Source: Pseudonocardia sediminis
GTDB lineage: Bacteria > Actinomycetota > Actinomycetes > Mycobacteriales > Pseudonocardiaceae
DNA length: 64,000 bases
NCBI RefSeq assembly: GCF_004217185.1
Contig: NZ_SHKL01000001.1
Span: 310,001-374,000, forward strand
Reading direction: 5' to 3'
The position numbers and the translations under genes are program-made. Positions 45,531 to 53,795 of this stretch are shown here, in pieces. The notes under the pieces were generated by a model, which saw only the letters and a list, made by a program, of their open reading frames with translations, was not told the DNA's origin and did not search any database. Numbering within the stretch: the first letter of the stretch is position 1; each line of letters starts with the position of its first letter.

Positions 45531-45572
45531 CGTGCGCGGATATCGCTGCCAGGGCAGTGATATCCGCGCACG
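45531..45572 (+). terminator. 42-nt near-perfect palindrome between benCD and the LuxR gene
   Basis: Bases 45531-45544 pair exactly with 45559-45572. Inside, a G-U pair and CTGCC/GGCAG extend the stem to 20 bp with a 2-nt apex. It begins 1 bp after the benCD stop and ends 16 bp before the LuxR ATG. It is a strong terminator shape without U-tract; as DNA it could also be an operator. Confidence 0.6.
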
Positions 45573-45588
45573 ACCGTAGGGTGAGCCG

Positions 45589-48285
45589 ATGGGGGCATCG
45601 TCGCTTCGGCTCGTCGACCGGGACGGTGAGCTCGCCCGCCTGCGCCGGCGCGCGCGGCTCGTCGCCGAGGGCGACGGGCCCTCCTCGGTGCTGGTGACGG
45701 GCGCGGCGGGGATCGGGAAGACGGCGCTGCTCCAGGTGTTCGCCGGCACCCACGACGGCCCGGTCCTGCGGGCGCGCGGCGCGGACTGGGAGTCCGGACG
45801 GTCGTTGGGTGTGCTGTCCCAGCTCCTGCGGTCGGCCGTCCCGCCCGCGGACCCGTTCGGCGCGGCGGCGCTGCTCGTCGACGGCCTGCCGGACGACACC
45901 GTCACCGTCGTGGTCGTCGACGACGCGCACGACTCGGATCCGGACTCGCTGCGCGCGCTGTCCACCGCGGTCGCTCACCACCACGGAGCCCGGTTGCTGG
46001 TCGTGCTCACGGCCCGGGTCGGCGAGGCATCCGCGACGACGGCGGACCTGCTCACCCGCTCGGCGACCGAGGTGCTCGACGTCGGGCCTCTGGGCCGCCG
46101 CGCCGTGGCCGAGCTGGCGGCGGCGCGCCGGCTGCCGCTCTCGGACCGGGCGTCCGCGCGGCTGGCCCGGCACACGGCGGGGATCCCCCGGCACGTCCTC
46201 GCGCTGCTCGACGAGATGCCGGTCGAGTCCTGGGGGGAGCCCGACGTCCGGCTCCCGCCTCCGTCCGTGGTGGCCGTCGCGGTGGGGGAGCGCCTCGCCG
46301 GGGTGGGTGCGGGAGCCCGGGCGCTCGCCGAGGCCGTCGCCGTCCTCGGCGCGGCCGTCGAGCTGCACGAGGCCGGCGCCCTCGCCGGGATCGACGACCT
46401 GTTGGTCCCGCTGGACGAGGCGAGCCGCTCCGGCCTGGTGACCCGGGCCGGCGGGACCCGTCGTCCCACGGCGGTGGCACCGGACCCGATGGTGCGCGCG
46501 GCCGTCATCGACGCGCTGGGCCCGGACGCCGCGGCGACGCTGCGCCGCCGGGCGGCCGAGGTCGTCACCGACCCGGTGCGCGGCCTGGAGTACCTGGCGG
46601 CCGCGACGCCCGGCCGCGACGCAGAGCTGGCCGACCGGCTCGACGCCCGCGCCCGCACCGAGGCCGACGCGGGCGCCTGGCAGTCGGTCGCCTCACTGCT
46701 GCGCGAGGCCGGGCGGCTGACCGAGGACCGGGACCTGCGCGAACAGCGGGTCACCCGGGCCGTCGACGCGATGGTGGGTGCGGGCGACGTGCTCGCCGCC
46801 GCGTCGATGATCCCGGTGGTGGAGAGCCTGCGCGAGACGCCGCTGCGCAACGCGGTGCTCGGGTACCTCGCCGTCGTCCTCGGCCGCGCGGGCGAGGCGG
46901 AGAACCGGCTCGCCCGGGCGTGGGAGCAGGTCGACGCCCGGTCCGACCCCGGGACCGCCGCGATGATCTGCCAGCGCAATGTGTTGCACGCGCTGGCCCG
47001 GTGCCGCGGCGAGGACCTGGTCACCTGGTCCGACCGCACCGCCGAGCTGGTCGGGCCGGACTCGCCGGCCGCGGTCGAGGCGGCCGTGATCCGTGGCCTC
47101 GGTCTGGCCTCGGCGGGGCGTCCCGCCGAGGCGGTCGAGCACTACCGCGCGGTGACCGAACGGGTCGACCGCGGAGCCCAGGGGCAGCGGGCCACGATGG
47201 GCAAGGGGTGGCTCGACGTCGTCATCGACGAGGTCGACGACGCCCTGCCCGAGCTCGCCTCCGCGGTCCCGACGACGCACCTGGGCGGCTCGTCGCGGAT
47301 CTCGATGTGGGCGCTGGGCTGGCTGGCGCGGGCGCGGTTCCTGTGCGGGGAGTGGGACCGCGCGCTGGCCACCGTCGAGGAGGGCCGCGCGCTCGGTGAG
47401 CGCACCGGGATGGTGCTGGCCGGGCCGTTGCTGGAGTGGACCGCGACCCAGGTGCACGCCCTGCGCGGTGACCGCGACGAGGCCGAGCGCTCCGTCCGTA
47501 CGGCCGAGTCCGGGGTGCTGGACTACGAGATCATGCGGGTGCCCTGCCTGCTGGCCCGCGCCCAGGTCGGCGAGGCCCGCGCCGACTACGCGCAGGTGCT
47601 CCGCGTGCTCGCACCGCTGACCCGGTCCGACCCGGGCAGCGGTATCGACGAGCCCGGCTGGTGGCCGTGGACCGACGTCTACGCGAACGCCCTGGTCATG
47701 GAGGGGCGCCTGGACGAGGCCGAGGAGTTCCTGGCCCCGCACGAGACCCGGGCGCTCGACCGCGGGCACCGCTCGACCCGCGCGCGGCTCGGCTACGCGC
47801 GCGGGCGTCTGCACGGCGCCCGCGGGGACATCGACGCCGCGCACGCCACGTTCGAGGAGTCGCTGGCGCTGCTCGACGGGTTACCGCTGCGCTACGACCG
47901 GGCCCGGATCGCGTTCGCGCACGGCCAGACGCTGCGCCGGGCCGGACGCCGCCGGGACGCCGACGCCGTGCTCACCACCGCCCGCGACCGGTTCGCCTCG
48001 CTCGGCGCGGAGGCCTACGTCCTGCGCTGCGGCCGCGAGCTCAAGGCCGGTGGGGTCGTGCACGCCGGCGGAGCGGAGTCCCGGAAGGACGATCGCGGCG
48101 TCGCCGACCTCACCCCGCAGGAGACGGCCGTGACCGAGCTGGTCACGCGCGGATTGTCGAACCGTGAGGTCGCCGCCGAGCTGCACGTGTCGACGAAGAC
48201 GGTGCAGTACCACCTGACCCGGATCTACGGGAAGCTCGGCATCCGCTCCCGCGCCGAGCTCGCGGGGCTCATGTCGGGATCTTGA
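45589..48285 (+). CDS. LuxR-family AAA/STAND regulator, probable BenR-type
   Basis: 898 residues. The N-terminal ATPase has Walker A in TGAAGIGKTALL and Walker B in VTVVVVDDAHDSD. A long helical TPR-like middle follows, and a C-terminal LuxR HTH (LTPQETAVTELVTRGLSNREVA, VSTKTVQYHLTRIYGKLG). Corynebacterium has a LuxR-type activator at the same place after its ben genes, so a role in inducing benzoate degradation is likely. ATG at 45589, 59 bp after benCD with a large hairpin between; it may need its own promoter. Confidence 0.85.
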   Translation: MGASSLRLVDRDGELARLRRRARLVAEGDGPSSVLVTGAAGIGKTALLQVFAGTHDGPVLRARGADWESGRSLGVLSQLLRSAVPPADPFGAAALLVDGLPDDTVTVVVVDDAHDSDPDSLRALSTAVAHHHGARLLVVLTARVGEASATTADLLTRSATEVLDVGPLGRRAVAELAAARRLPLSDRASARLARHTAGIPRHVLALLDEMPVESWGEPDVRLPPPSVVAVAVGERLAGVGAGARALAEAVAVLGAAVELHEAGALAGIDDLLVPLDEASRSGLVTRAGGTRRPTAVAPDPMVRAAVIDALGPDAAATLRRRAAEVVTDPVRGLEYLAAATPGRDAELADRLDARARTEADAGAWQSVASLLREAGRLTEDRDLREQRVTRAVDAMVGAGDVLAAASMIPVVESLRETPLRNAVLGYLAVVLGRAGEAENRLARAWEQVDARSDPGTAAMICQRNVLHALARCRGEDLVTWSDRTAELVGPDSPAAVEAAVIRGLGLASAGRPAEAVEHYRAVTERVDRGAQGQRATMGKGWLDVVIDEVDDALPELASAVPTTHLGGSSRISMWALGWLARARFLCGEWDRALATVEEGRALGERTGMVLAGPLLEWTATQVHALRGDRDEAERSVRTAESGVLDYEIMRVPCLLARAQVGEARADYAQVLRVLAPLTRSDPGSGIDEPGWWPWTDVYANALVMEGRLDEAEEFLAPHETRALDRGHRSTRARLGYARGRLHGARGDIDAAHATFEESLALLDGLPLRYDRARIAFAHGQTLRRAGRRRDADAVLTTARDRFASLGAEAYVLRCGRELKAGGVVHAGGAESRKDDRGVADLTPQETAVTELVTRGLSNREVAAELHVSTKTVQYHLTRIYGKLGIRSRAELAGLMSGS

Positions 48286-48303
48286 GCCCCGCCCCGGTCA
48301 CTC

Positions 48304-48984
48304 TCAGGAGCGGCTGGAGTCCACCAGATGGGCGAACACGACCGTGTTGTCCTTGTAGCTCCCGGCCGCGGAGTCGAAGGGGCCGCCGCAGGTGATCAGA
48401 CGCAGTTCGGACCGATTTCCGGTGGCGTATACCTCCTGGGTCGGAAACGAATCCTTCTGGAACGTCCGGACCGAGTCGATCAGAAATGTCGTCGTGACGC
48501 CGTCGGCGCGTTTCACGGTGACATTCTGGCCGGGGGTGAGGCGGGCGAGGTCGAAGAAGACCGAGGGGCCGTTCGCGGCCGAGTCGACGTGTCCGATGAT
48601 GATCGACGGTCCGAGCTCGCCGGGGGTCGCCGATGCGCGGTACCAGGCGGCCTGGTCGTAGAGCGGACCCGGAGCGGGGACCTCGAGCGTGCCGTCGGGG
48701 TTGAGGCCGACCGGGTTCACCGGAGAGCTCACCCCGATCTCGGGGATGGCGATCGACGCGGGCGGCGAGGCCGGGAGGAGCTCACCGACCGGCTTGGCCG
48801 ACGCCGGGAACGAGCCGACGATCCCGGGAGCGACGGGGACCCCCGCGGCGGCGGTGGGCTCGGGGGCCGACTGCTGGTTCAGCAGCGCGAAGCCGACCAG
48901 GGCGACGCCGACCACGGCGAGCACGGCCGCGAAGAGGAGCGCGAGCCGGCGTCTGCGGCGTGGGGCGGGTGTGTCGCCGGTCAT
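48304..48984 (-). CDS. Class F sortase
   Basis: 226 residues. A basic start and one membrane helix (LALLFAAVLAVVGVALVGFALL) serve as an N-terminal anchor. The sortase core follows, with the catalytic His in IIIGHVDSAANG, Cys in LRLITCGGPFD, and a C-terminal Arg. The TCGG Cys motif and short core fit class F actinobacterial sortases, which attach or process surface proteins. The ATG at 48984 follows CGGAG. It is downstream of and on the same strand as the surface protein at 49136-49942, but a strong hairpin separates the two. Confidence 0.88.
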   Translation of the reverse strand: MTGDTPAPRRRRRLALLFAAVLAVVGVALVGFALLNQQSAPEPTAAAGVPVAPGIVGSFPASAKPVGELLPASPPASIAIPEIGVSSPVNPVGLNPDGTLEVPAPGPLYDQAAWYRASATPGELGPSIIIGHVDSAANGPSVFFDLARLTPGQNVTVKRADGVTTTFLIDSVRTFQKDSFPTQEVYATGNRSELRLITCGGPFDSAAGSYKDNTVVFAHLVDSSRS

Positions 48985-49083
48985 CGGCCGACTCCGTTCA
49001 GCTGGGGTCTGACGTGAGGGTCTTCGTGTGCGCGGGCACCGGCGGTTCGGCAGTGGGGCGGATCTGCGCGGGGCCGGACGTGC

Positions 49084-49128
49084 CACGGGCCCCGTCGATC
49101 GGCGTGGTGCCGTTCGACGGGGCCCGTG
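49084..49128 (-). terminator. Terminator hairpin after the surface protein gene
   Basis: A 15-bp perfect stem (49084-49098 with 49114-49128) with a 15-nt loop, just 8 bp beyond the stop of the minus-strand gene at 49136. It separates that gene from the sortase gene further downstream. Confidence 0.75.
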
Positions 49129-49135
49129 TGGGAGA

Positions 49136-49942
49136 TCAGCTGCGCGAGCCGGCGCGGCGGCGGGAGACCGCCACGGCTCCGGCGGCACCCAGCAGGAGCA
49201 CGCCACCGGCCACGATCAGGCCGGAGTCCTCGATACCGGAGGTGCTGCCGCCACCGGTCTCGACGCCACCGGAGGGCATCGGCATGTCACCGGACTTGGT
49301 GTTCACCACGATGGTGGCGATACCGATGACGGTGCCGCCCTTGAGCGCGTCGGTGGAGAAGGCGCCGTTCAGGGCCTCGGCCGCACCCGAGTTCAGGGTG
49401 ACCGTGGTGCCGGTCAGGGTGGCGGTGCCGGCGGACGAGTCCACCGAGATCGGCTTCAGGGTCGAGCCGTTGAGGTCGAACAGCGTCGTCGACTCGGCGA
49501 CGACCTTGCCGCCCGCGCTGACGCGGCCGGTCAGGATGGCCGGGTCGCCCGGGTCGATGACGAAGTTGTCGAGGGTGACCTTGGTGTCGCCCTTGGTCAG
49601 CGTCAGGCCGGAGCCCTCGTGCTTGATGCTGCCCTGGACGTAGGGGTTCACGTCGCCCGGCTTGTAGACGGTGACGTTACCACCGGTGATCGGGAAGCTG
49701 GCCGAGCCGTCGGCGATCTTCGCGTTGCCCGACGGGCCGGGGGCCACACCGAGCGAACCGAGCGCCTCGACGAAGCCGGAGTCGAGCTTCACCGAGGTGG
49801 ACTGACCGGTGAGGTTGGTGATGGTGGCGACCGGGGGCGGGGTCTCCTGGGCGTTGGCGACACCGGCACCGAGGCCGGTGACCGCTGCCGCGACGAGACC
49901 GATCGTGGCCATGCCGACCACACGTCGAACGGAACGCATCAT
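49136..49942 (-). CDS. Exported protein with C-terminal membrane anchor, possible sortase partner
   Basis: 268 residues. The Sec signal (RRVVGMATIGLVAAAVTGLGAGVANA) is cut near ANA|QET, then comes a Ser/Thr/Gly-rich beta-type ectodomain with repeated ITGGNV/TLTG segments. The C terminus has a short hydrophobic helix (LIVAGGVLLLGAAGAVAV) and a basic end (SRRRAGSRS), the layout of a cell-wall sorting signal. There is no LPxTG before it; the segment ends STSGIEDSG. The ATG at 49942 follows AAGGAG, and the next ATG is at 49939. It resembles choice-of-anchor-type actinobacterial surface proteins. Confidence 0.75.
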   Translation of the reverse strand: MMRSVRRVVGMATIGLVAAAVTGLGAGVANAQETPPPVATITNLTGQSTSVKLDSGFVEALGSLGVAPGPSGNAKIADGSASFPITGGNVTVYKPGDVNPYVQGSIKHEGSGLTLTKGDTKVTLDNFVIDPGDPAILTGRVSAGGKVVAESTTLFDLNGSTLKPISVDSSAGTATLTGTTVTLNSGAAEALNGAFSTDALKGGTVIGIATIVVNTKSGDMPMPSGGVETGGGSTSGIEDSGLIVAGGVLLLGAAGAVAVSRRRAGSRS

Positions 49943-50159
49943 TGCCGATTCTCCTTGAGCGCCGAGGGTCTCCGAGTTTGTTCTCGGCGACCGTGCACCC
50001 TGCATTCGCAGGCCGGTTGCAGAACGGTTCGGATCAATTTTCGGGGAGATTTCCGAGCCCGGATCCCGTTGTCCTGCATCGAGCAGATGTGTACGGAACG
50101 TGATCATCGCTCGTGGCCCGCGCCGATCCAGCATCGCTGTACGCCGCTATCATCGTCGC

Positions 50160-50518
50160 ATGACGATGGATTGCTGCGGGCCGGACGTGACCCCTGCCGT
50201 CGCGTTGTTTCGGTCGCTGGCCGACCCGACACGACTGGCCATCGTGTCCCGGCTGGTCGAGGAGGAGGCGCGGGTGGTGGACCTGACCCGCCGGCTCGGG
50301 CTGGCGCAGTCCACCGTCTCCCGGCACCTCGCCTGCCTGCGGGACTGTCATCTGGTCGACTTCCGTACCGAGGGACGCCAGTCGTACTACCGCCGACCCG
50401 GCCGGAGCTGATCGACCTGCTGCGCAGCGCCGAGCGGGTGCTGGCCGAGACCGGCAGTGCGGTCGCGCTCTGCCCCGTCTACGGCGAACCGGTCGTGGCC
50501 GCGCGGGACGCGTCGTGA
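50160..50518 (+). pseudogene. CmtR-like ArsR-family metal sensor, frameshifted near 50393
   Basis: The first 78 codons read as an ArsR/CmtR protein: FRSLADPTRLAIVSRLV, then the HTH with QSTVSRHLACLRDC, whose Cys-x3-Cys matches the CmtR Cys57/Cys61 ligands. After GRQSYYR the frame runs to an early TGA (50409-50411). Read in the -1 frame from 50393 the protein continues PTRPELIDLLRSAERVLAE and ends VALCPVYGE near the third CmtR Cys, stopping at 50518. That stop overlaps the downstream GTG start by 4 bp, so the shifted frame is the ancestral one. One base is missing, or the sequence has an error. Confidence 0.75.
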
Positions 50519-51177
50519 CCGCGGCGCTCACCGACGACCGCCGGGCCGTCCTGTCCCGGCGGATCCGCCTGCTGGTCGCCGTGACGATCAGCTACAACGT
50601 CGTCGAGGCGGTCGTCGCGATCTCGGCCGGCACGGTCGCGTCGTCGGTGGCCCTGATCGGGTTCGGGCTGGACTCGGTGATCGAGGTCGGCTCGGCCGCC
50701 GCGGTGGCCTGGCAGTTCTCCGGTCCGGACCCGCAGCGGCGGGAGCGGACGGCGCTGCGGGTGATCGCCTGGTCGTTCTTCGCCCTGGCCGCCTACGTGG
50801 GCGCCGAGGCGGTGCGCGCGCTGCTGGGCGCGGGGGAGGCGGAGCGCTCGACCGTCGGAATCGTGCTGGTCGCCGTCAGCGTCGCGGTGATGCCGTTCCT
50901 GTCCTGGGCGCAGCGCCGGGCGGGCCGCGAGCTCGGGTCGGCCAGCGCCGTCGCGGACTCGAAGCAGACCCTGCTGTGCACGTACCTGTCGGCCGCGGTG
51001 CTCGTCGGCCTGGTCCTCAACGCCTCCCTCGGCTGGTGGTGGGCCGACCCCGTCGCCGGTCTGGCCCTGGCCGTCCTCGCGGTGCGGGAGGGCCGTAACG
51101 CCTGGCGGGGGGACCTGTGCTGCGCCCCGGCCGCGCCGCGGTCCTGTGACGACGCCTGCTGTTCCGGGAATCCGTGA
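50515..51177 (+). CDS. Cation transporter (CDF-like) next to a CmtR-like sensor
   Basis: 220 residues, five or six membrane segments. AVTISYNVVEAVVAISAGTVASSVALIGFGLDSVIE carries the family Asp/Glu residues typical of CDF-like metal transporters (given here across the first two helices). The C-terminal tail is Cys-rich: DLCCAPAAP and CDDACCSGNP. Such genes beside cmtR are linked to Cd/Zn/Pb or Cu export. The GTG at 50515 overlaps the end of the sensor gene. Metal specificity cannot be set from sequence. Confidence 0.82.
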   Translation: MTAALTDDRRAVLSRRIRLLVAVTISYNVVEAVVAISAGTVASSVALIGFGLDSVIEVGSAAAVAWQFSGPDPQRRERTALRVIAWSFFALAAYVGAEAVRALLGAGEAERSTVGIVLVAVSVAVMPFLSWAQRRAGRELGSASAVADSKQTLLCTYLSAAVLVGLVLNASLGWWWADPVAGLALAVLAVREGRNAWRGDLCCAPAAPRSCDDACCSGNP

Positions 51178-51264
51178 CGTCATCAACCGATGAGTTGAGT
51201 ACGGGGGCGCGGTCTGCCCTCTCGACAGCATCCGCATCCGTTCCACCCGAGGAGGGCGATCGAC

Positions 51265-51834
51265 GTGATCGCGAACCAGACCCCCGCCGACGAGTACCGC
51301 GAGATCGCCGGCCGCTTCACCGCGCTCGTCGAGGGCGTTCCCGACGACGCCACGTGGGACCGCCCGTCGCCCGTCCCCGAGTGGGCCGCGCGCGACGTCG
51401 TCGACCACCTCGTCACCTGGTTCCCCGGCTTCCTCTCCGGCGGCGCCGACGTCACGCTCCCGCAGGGGCCGCCGGTGTCCGACGACCCGGTCGCGGCCTG
51501 GCGGACCATGAGCGACGGCGTCCAGGCCGTCCTCGACGACCCGGCGTCGGCGGAGAAGATGCTGGTCAACCCGCACATCGGCGAGGTGCCCCTGCCGCGG
51601 GCGATCGCGCAGTTCTTCACCGGCGACGTCTTCCTGCACACCTGGGACCTCGCCCGCGCCACCGGTCAGGACGAGACGCTCGACCCGCAGCGCTGCGCGA
51701 TGATGCTGGAGGGCATGGCGCCGCTCGACGAGATCCTGCGCTCCAGCGGGCAGTACGGCCCGAAGGTCGACGTCGGTGACGACGCCGACGTGCAGACCAG
51801 GCTGCTCGCGTTCATCGGCCGCGACCCGCGCTGA
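51265..51834 (+). CDS. Mycothiol-dependent maleylpyruvate isomerase-family protein (DinB-like, TIGR03086-type)
   Basis: 189 residues. PVPEWAARDVVDHLVTWFPGFL and FFTGDVFLHTWDLARATGQ match the MDMPI N-terminal domain, with His in DHL and HTWD as the expected metal ligands, plus a His earlier at NPHIG. The family includes mycothiol S-transferases and isomerases; the substrate is not known. The GTG at 51265 follows GGAGGG. Its stop faces the CadI stop with 15 bp between. Its place in a metal/arsenic island suggests detoxification. Confidence 0.8.
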   Translation: MIANQTPADEYREIAGRFTALVEGVPDDATWDRPSPVPEWAARDVVDHLVTWFPGFLSGGADVTLPQGPPVSDDPVAAWRTMSDGVQAVLDDPASAEKMLVNPHIGEVPLPRAIAQFFTGDVFLHTWDLARATGQDETLDPQRCAMMLEGMAPLDEILRSSGQYGPKVDVGDDADVQTRLLAFIGRDPR

Positions 51835-51849
51835 CCCGGCGCGGGCCGA

Positions 51850-52293
51850 TCAGCCAGGGACGCCGCACTCGCACGGGCCGGTCGCGGCGGGCGTGATGCC
51901 GACGGGATGGACCGACGTCGCGTCGGGGGCGTCGGCCTTGACCGTGTAGACCTCCCACGGCTCGGCGCCCGGCCCGTGCACCCAGACCTTGTCCTGCAAC
52001 GCATAGCAGCAGGTGGTGTCGTTCTCGACCTGGGTGAACAGGCCCAGTTCGGAGAGCCGGTCGGTGGCCTCGCCGACCTCGGCCGTCGTCCCGACCTCGA
52101 CGCCGAGGTGGTCCATCGCGGTCGGCCGGCCGGCGTCGCCCTGGATGAGGACGAGCTTGAGCGGCGGGTCGGCGACGGCGAAGTTCGCGTAGCCGGGACG
52201 GGTCTTGGCCGGCTCGACGCCGAACAGGGACCGGTAGAACGCGATCGAGGCGTCGAGGTCGGACACCCGTAGTGCGAGCTGGATCCGGGACAT
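51850..52293 (-). CDS. ArsI/CadI-family dioxygenase (C-As lyase type)
   Basis: 147 residues, vicinal oxygen chelate fold. IQLALRVSDLDASIAFYRSLFG opens the domain, with metal ligands expected at MDHLGVEV and EPWEVYTV. The NDTTCCYALQDKVWV block has the Cys pair typical of ArsI/CadI. ArsI cleaves the C-As bond of trivalent organoarsenicals; CadI is induced by cadmium. It ends in PCECGVPG, an added Cys pair. The ATG at 52293 makes it divergent from arsR, with operator-like repeats between. Confidence 0.85.
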   Translation of the reverse strand: MSRIQLALRVSDLDASIAFYRSLFGVEPAKTRPGYANFAVADPPLKLVLIQGDAGRPTAMDHLGVEVGTTAEVGEATDRLSELGLFTQVENDTTCCYALQDKVWVHGPGAEPWEVYTVKADAPDATSVHPVGITPAATGPCECGVPG

Positions 52294-52305
52294 GGCGGTC
52301 ACTCC

Positions 52306-52380
52306 TTGTTTCGACGACGGTCGAGACACGAGGTTGTGCTTTGTTTCGACGGCTGTCAAGGTAGACGTATGTCGAATCAA
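52306..52380. promoter_or_regulatory. Operator region between arsI and arsR
   Basis: TTGTTTCGAC occurs as a direct repeat at 52306-52315 and 52341-52350, and its inverted copy GTCGAATCAA (one mismatch) is at 52371-52380, just over the arsR start. The TTG...CAA arms and AT content fit an ArsR-type dyad. The set could let one ArsR repress both divergent genes. Confidence 0.6.
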
Positions 52381-52734
52381 GGTCGCGTGACCGCCGACGT
52401 CGAGTGCTGCTCGCCGCTGGTGCGCGAGCCGCTGTCCTCGGACCAGGCGGTCGAGCTGTCGCGGTTGTTCAAGGCCATGGGCGACCCGGTCCGTCTCCGC
52501 CTGCTGTCGTTGATCGCCTCGCACGCCGGGGGCGAGGCGTGCGTGTGCGACCTGACCGGCGTGTTCGACCTGTCCGGCCCGACGATCAGCCACCACCTCA
52601 AGGTGCTGCGCGAGGCCGGTCTGATCGCGGGGGAGCGGCGCGGGACCTGGGTCTACTACCGGGTGCAGCCCGAGGCGCTGAGCCGCCTGTCGGCCGTCCT
52701 GGTGCCCGACGACGCCACCGTGGCCGGCTCGTGA
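52369..52734 (+). CDS. arsR: ArsR-family arsenic-responsive repressor
   Basis: 121 residues. LFKAMGDPVRLRLLSLIASH is the ArsR core, CVCDLTGVFDLSGPTISHHL the HTH with an upstream Cys pair (EACVCDL) that is the usual As(III) ligand region, and GTWVYYRV the wing. An N-terminal ECCSP adds two more Cys. The ATG at 52369 follows AAGG. It is first in arsR-acr3-arsC; GTGA overlaps link each gene to the next. It represses the operon until arsenite binds. Confidence 0.93.
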   Translation: MSNQGRVTADVECCSPLVREPLSSDQAVELSRLFKAMGDPVRLRLLSLIASHAGGEACVCDLTGVFDLSGPTISHHLKVLREAGLIAGERRGTWVYYRVQPEALSRLSAVLVPDDATVAGS

Positions 52735-53795
52735 GCACGCGGACCGACGCTCCGGCCGTCGTCGCCCGGCTCTCACGCCTGGACCGCTTCCTGCCGGTGT
52801 GGATCCTGCTCGCGATGGCCGTCGGCCTCCTCGGCGGACGGTTCGTCCCCGGTCTGGGCCCGGCGCTGGACGGGGTGGCGCTGGGCGGGGTCTCGCTCCC
52901 GATCGCGCTCGGCCTGCTGATCATGATGTACCCGGTGCTGGCCAAGGTCCGCTACGACCGCCTCGACACCGTCACCGGTGACCGGCGGCTGATGGTGGCC
53001 TCGCTGGTGCTGAACTGGGTCCTCGGTCCGGCGCTGATGTTCGCGCTCGCCTGGCTGCTGCTGCCGGACCTGCCCGAGTACCGGACCGGCCTGATCATCG
53101 TCGGGCTCGCCCGCTGCATCGCGATGGTCATCATCTGGAACGACCTGGCCTGCGGCGACCGGGAGGCGGCCGCCGTCCTGGTCGCGCTGAACTCGGTGTT
53201 CCAGGTGTTCGCCTTCGCCGCGCTGGGCTGGTTCTACCTCGACGTGCTGCCCGGGTGGCTGGGTCTGCCGCAGACCGACCTGGACGTCTCGCCCTGGCAG
53301 ATCGCCGGGTCGGTGCTGATCTTCCTGGGGATCCCGCTGGTCGCCGGCTACCTGTCCCGGCGGATCGGCGAGCGCACGAAGGGCCGCGACTGGTACGAGT
53401 CCCGGTTCCTGCCCCGCATCGGCCCGTTCGCGCTCTACGGGCTGCTGTTCACCATCGTGATCCTGTTCGCGCTGCAGGGTGAGGCGATCACCTCCCGCCC
53501 GCTCGACGTCGTGCGCATCGCGCTCCCGCTGCTCGCCTACTTCGCGATCATGTGGGCCGGGTCCTACGCTACCGGCCGCGCGATCGGCCTCGGCTACGAG
53601 CGCACCACGACGCTGGCGTTCACCGCGGCCGGCAACAACTTCGAGCTGGCCATCGCGGTCGCCATCGCCACCTTCGGCGTGACGTCCGGTCAGGCGCTGG
53701 CCGGCGTCGTCGGGCCGCTGATCGAGGTCCCGGTCCTGGTCGCCCTCGTCTACGTCTCCCTCGCCGCCCGCCGACGCTGGAAGGACCCCGCGTGA
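52731..53795 (+). CDS. acr3: Arsenite efflux transporter ACR3
   Basis: 354 residues, ten membrane segments. The ACR3 Cys lies in GLARCIAMVIIWNDLACGD, and FTAAGNNFELAIAVAIATFG is the second signature. LLIMMYPVLAKVRYD is also typical. It exports As(III) by proton-motive force. The GTG at 52731 overlaps the arsR stop by 4 bp, and its own stop overlaps the arsC GTG by 4 bp. The gene belongs to the ACR3 family, not ArsB. Confidence 0.95.
   Translation: MSTRTDAPAVVARLSRLDRFLPVWILLAMAVGLLGGRFVPGLGPALDGVALGGVSLPIALGLLIMMYPVLAKVRYDRLDTVTGDRRLMVASLVLNWVLGPALMFALAWLLLPDLPEYRTGLIIVGLARCIAMVIIWNDLACGDREAAAVLVALNSVFQVFAFAALGWFYLDVLPGWLGLPQTDLDVSPWQIAGSVLIFLGIPLVAGYLSRRIGERTKGRDWYESRFLPRIGPFALYGLLFTIVILFALQGEAITSRPLDVVRIALPLLAYFAIMWAGSYATGRAIGLGYERTTTLAFTAAGNNFELAIAVAIATFGVTSGQALAGVVGPLIEVPVLVALVYVSLAARRRWKDPA

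Noticed and set aside
45531..45572. Palindrome considered as a REP-type or transposon end
   Set aside because: Only one copy in the window and no transposase; terminator or operator is simpler.
42437..45598. 1053-codon antisense frame opposite benB-benCD
   Set aside because: Low-complexity composition and no start context; a GC shadow.
49136..49260. LPxTG sorting motif in the surface protein
   Set aside because: The C-terminal 45 residues contain no Leu-Pro-x-Thr-Gly or close variant.
50409..50411. TGA in the CmtR-like gene considered as another selenocysteine codon
   Set aside because: The same frame after this TGA is not coding; the protein resumes only in the -1 frame, so this is a frameshift.
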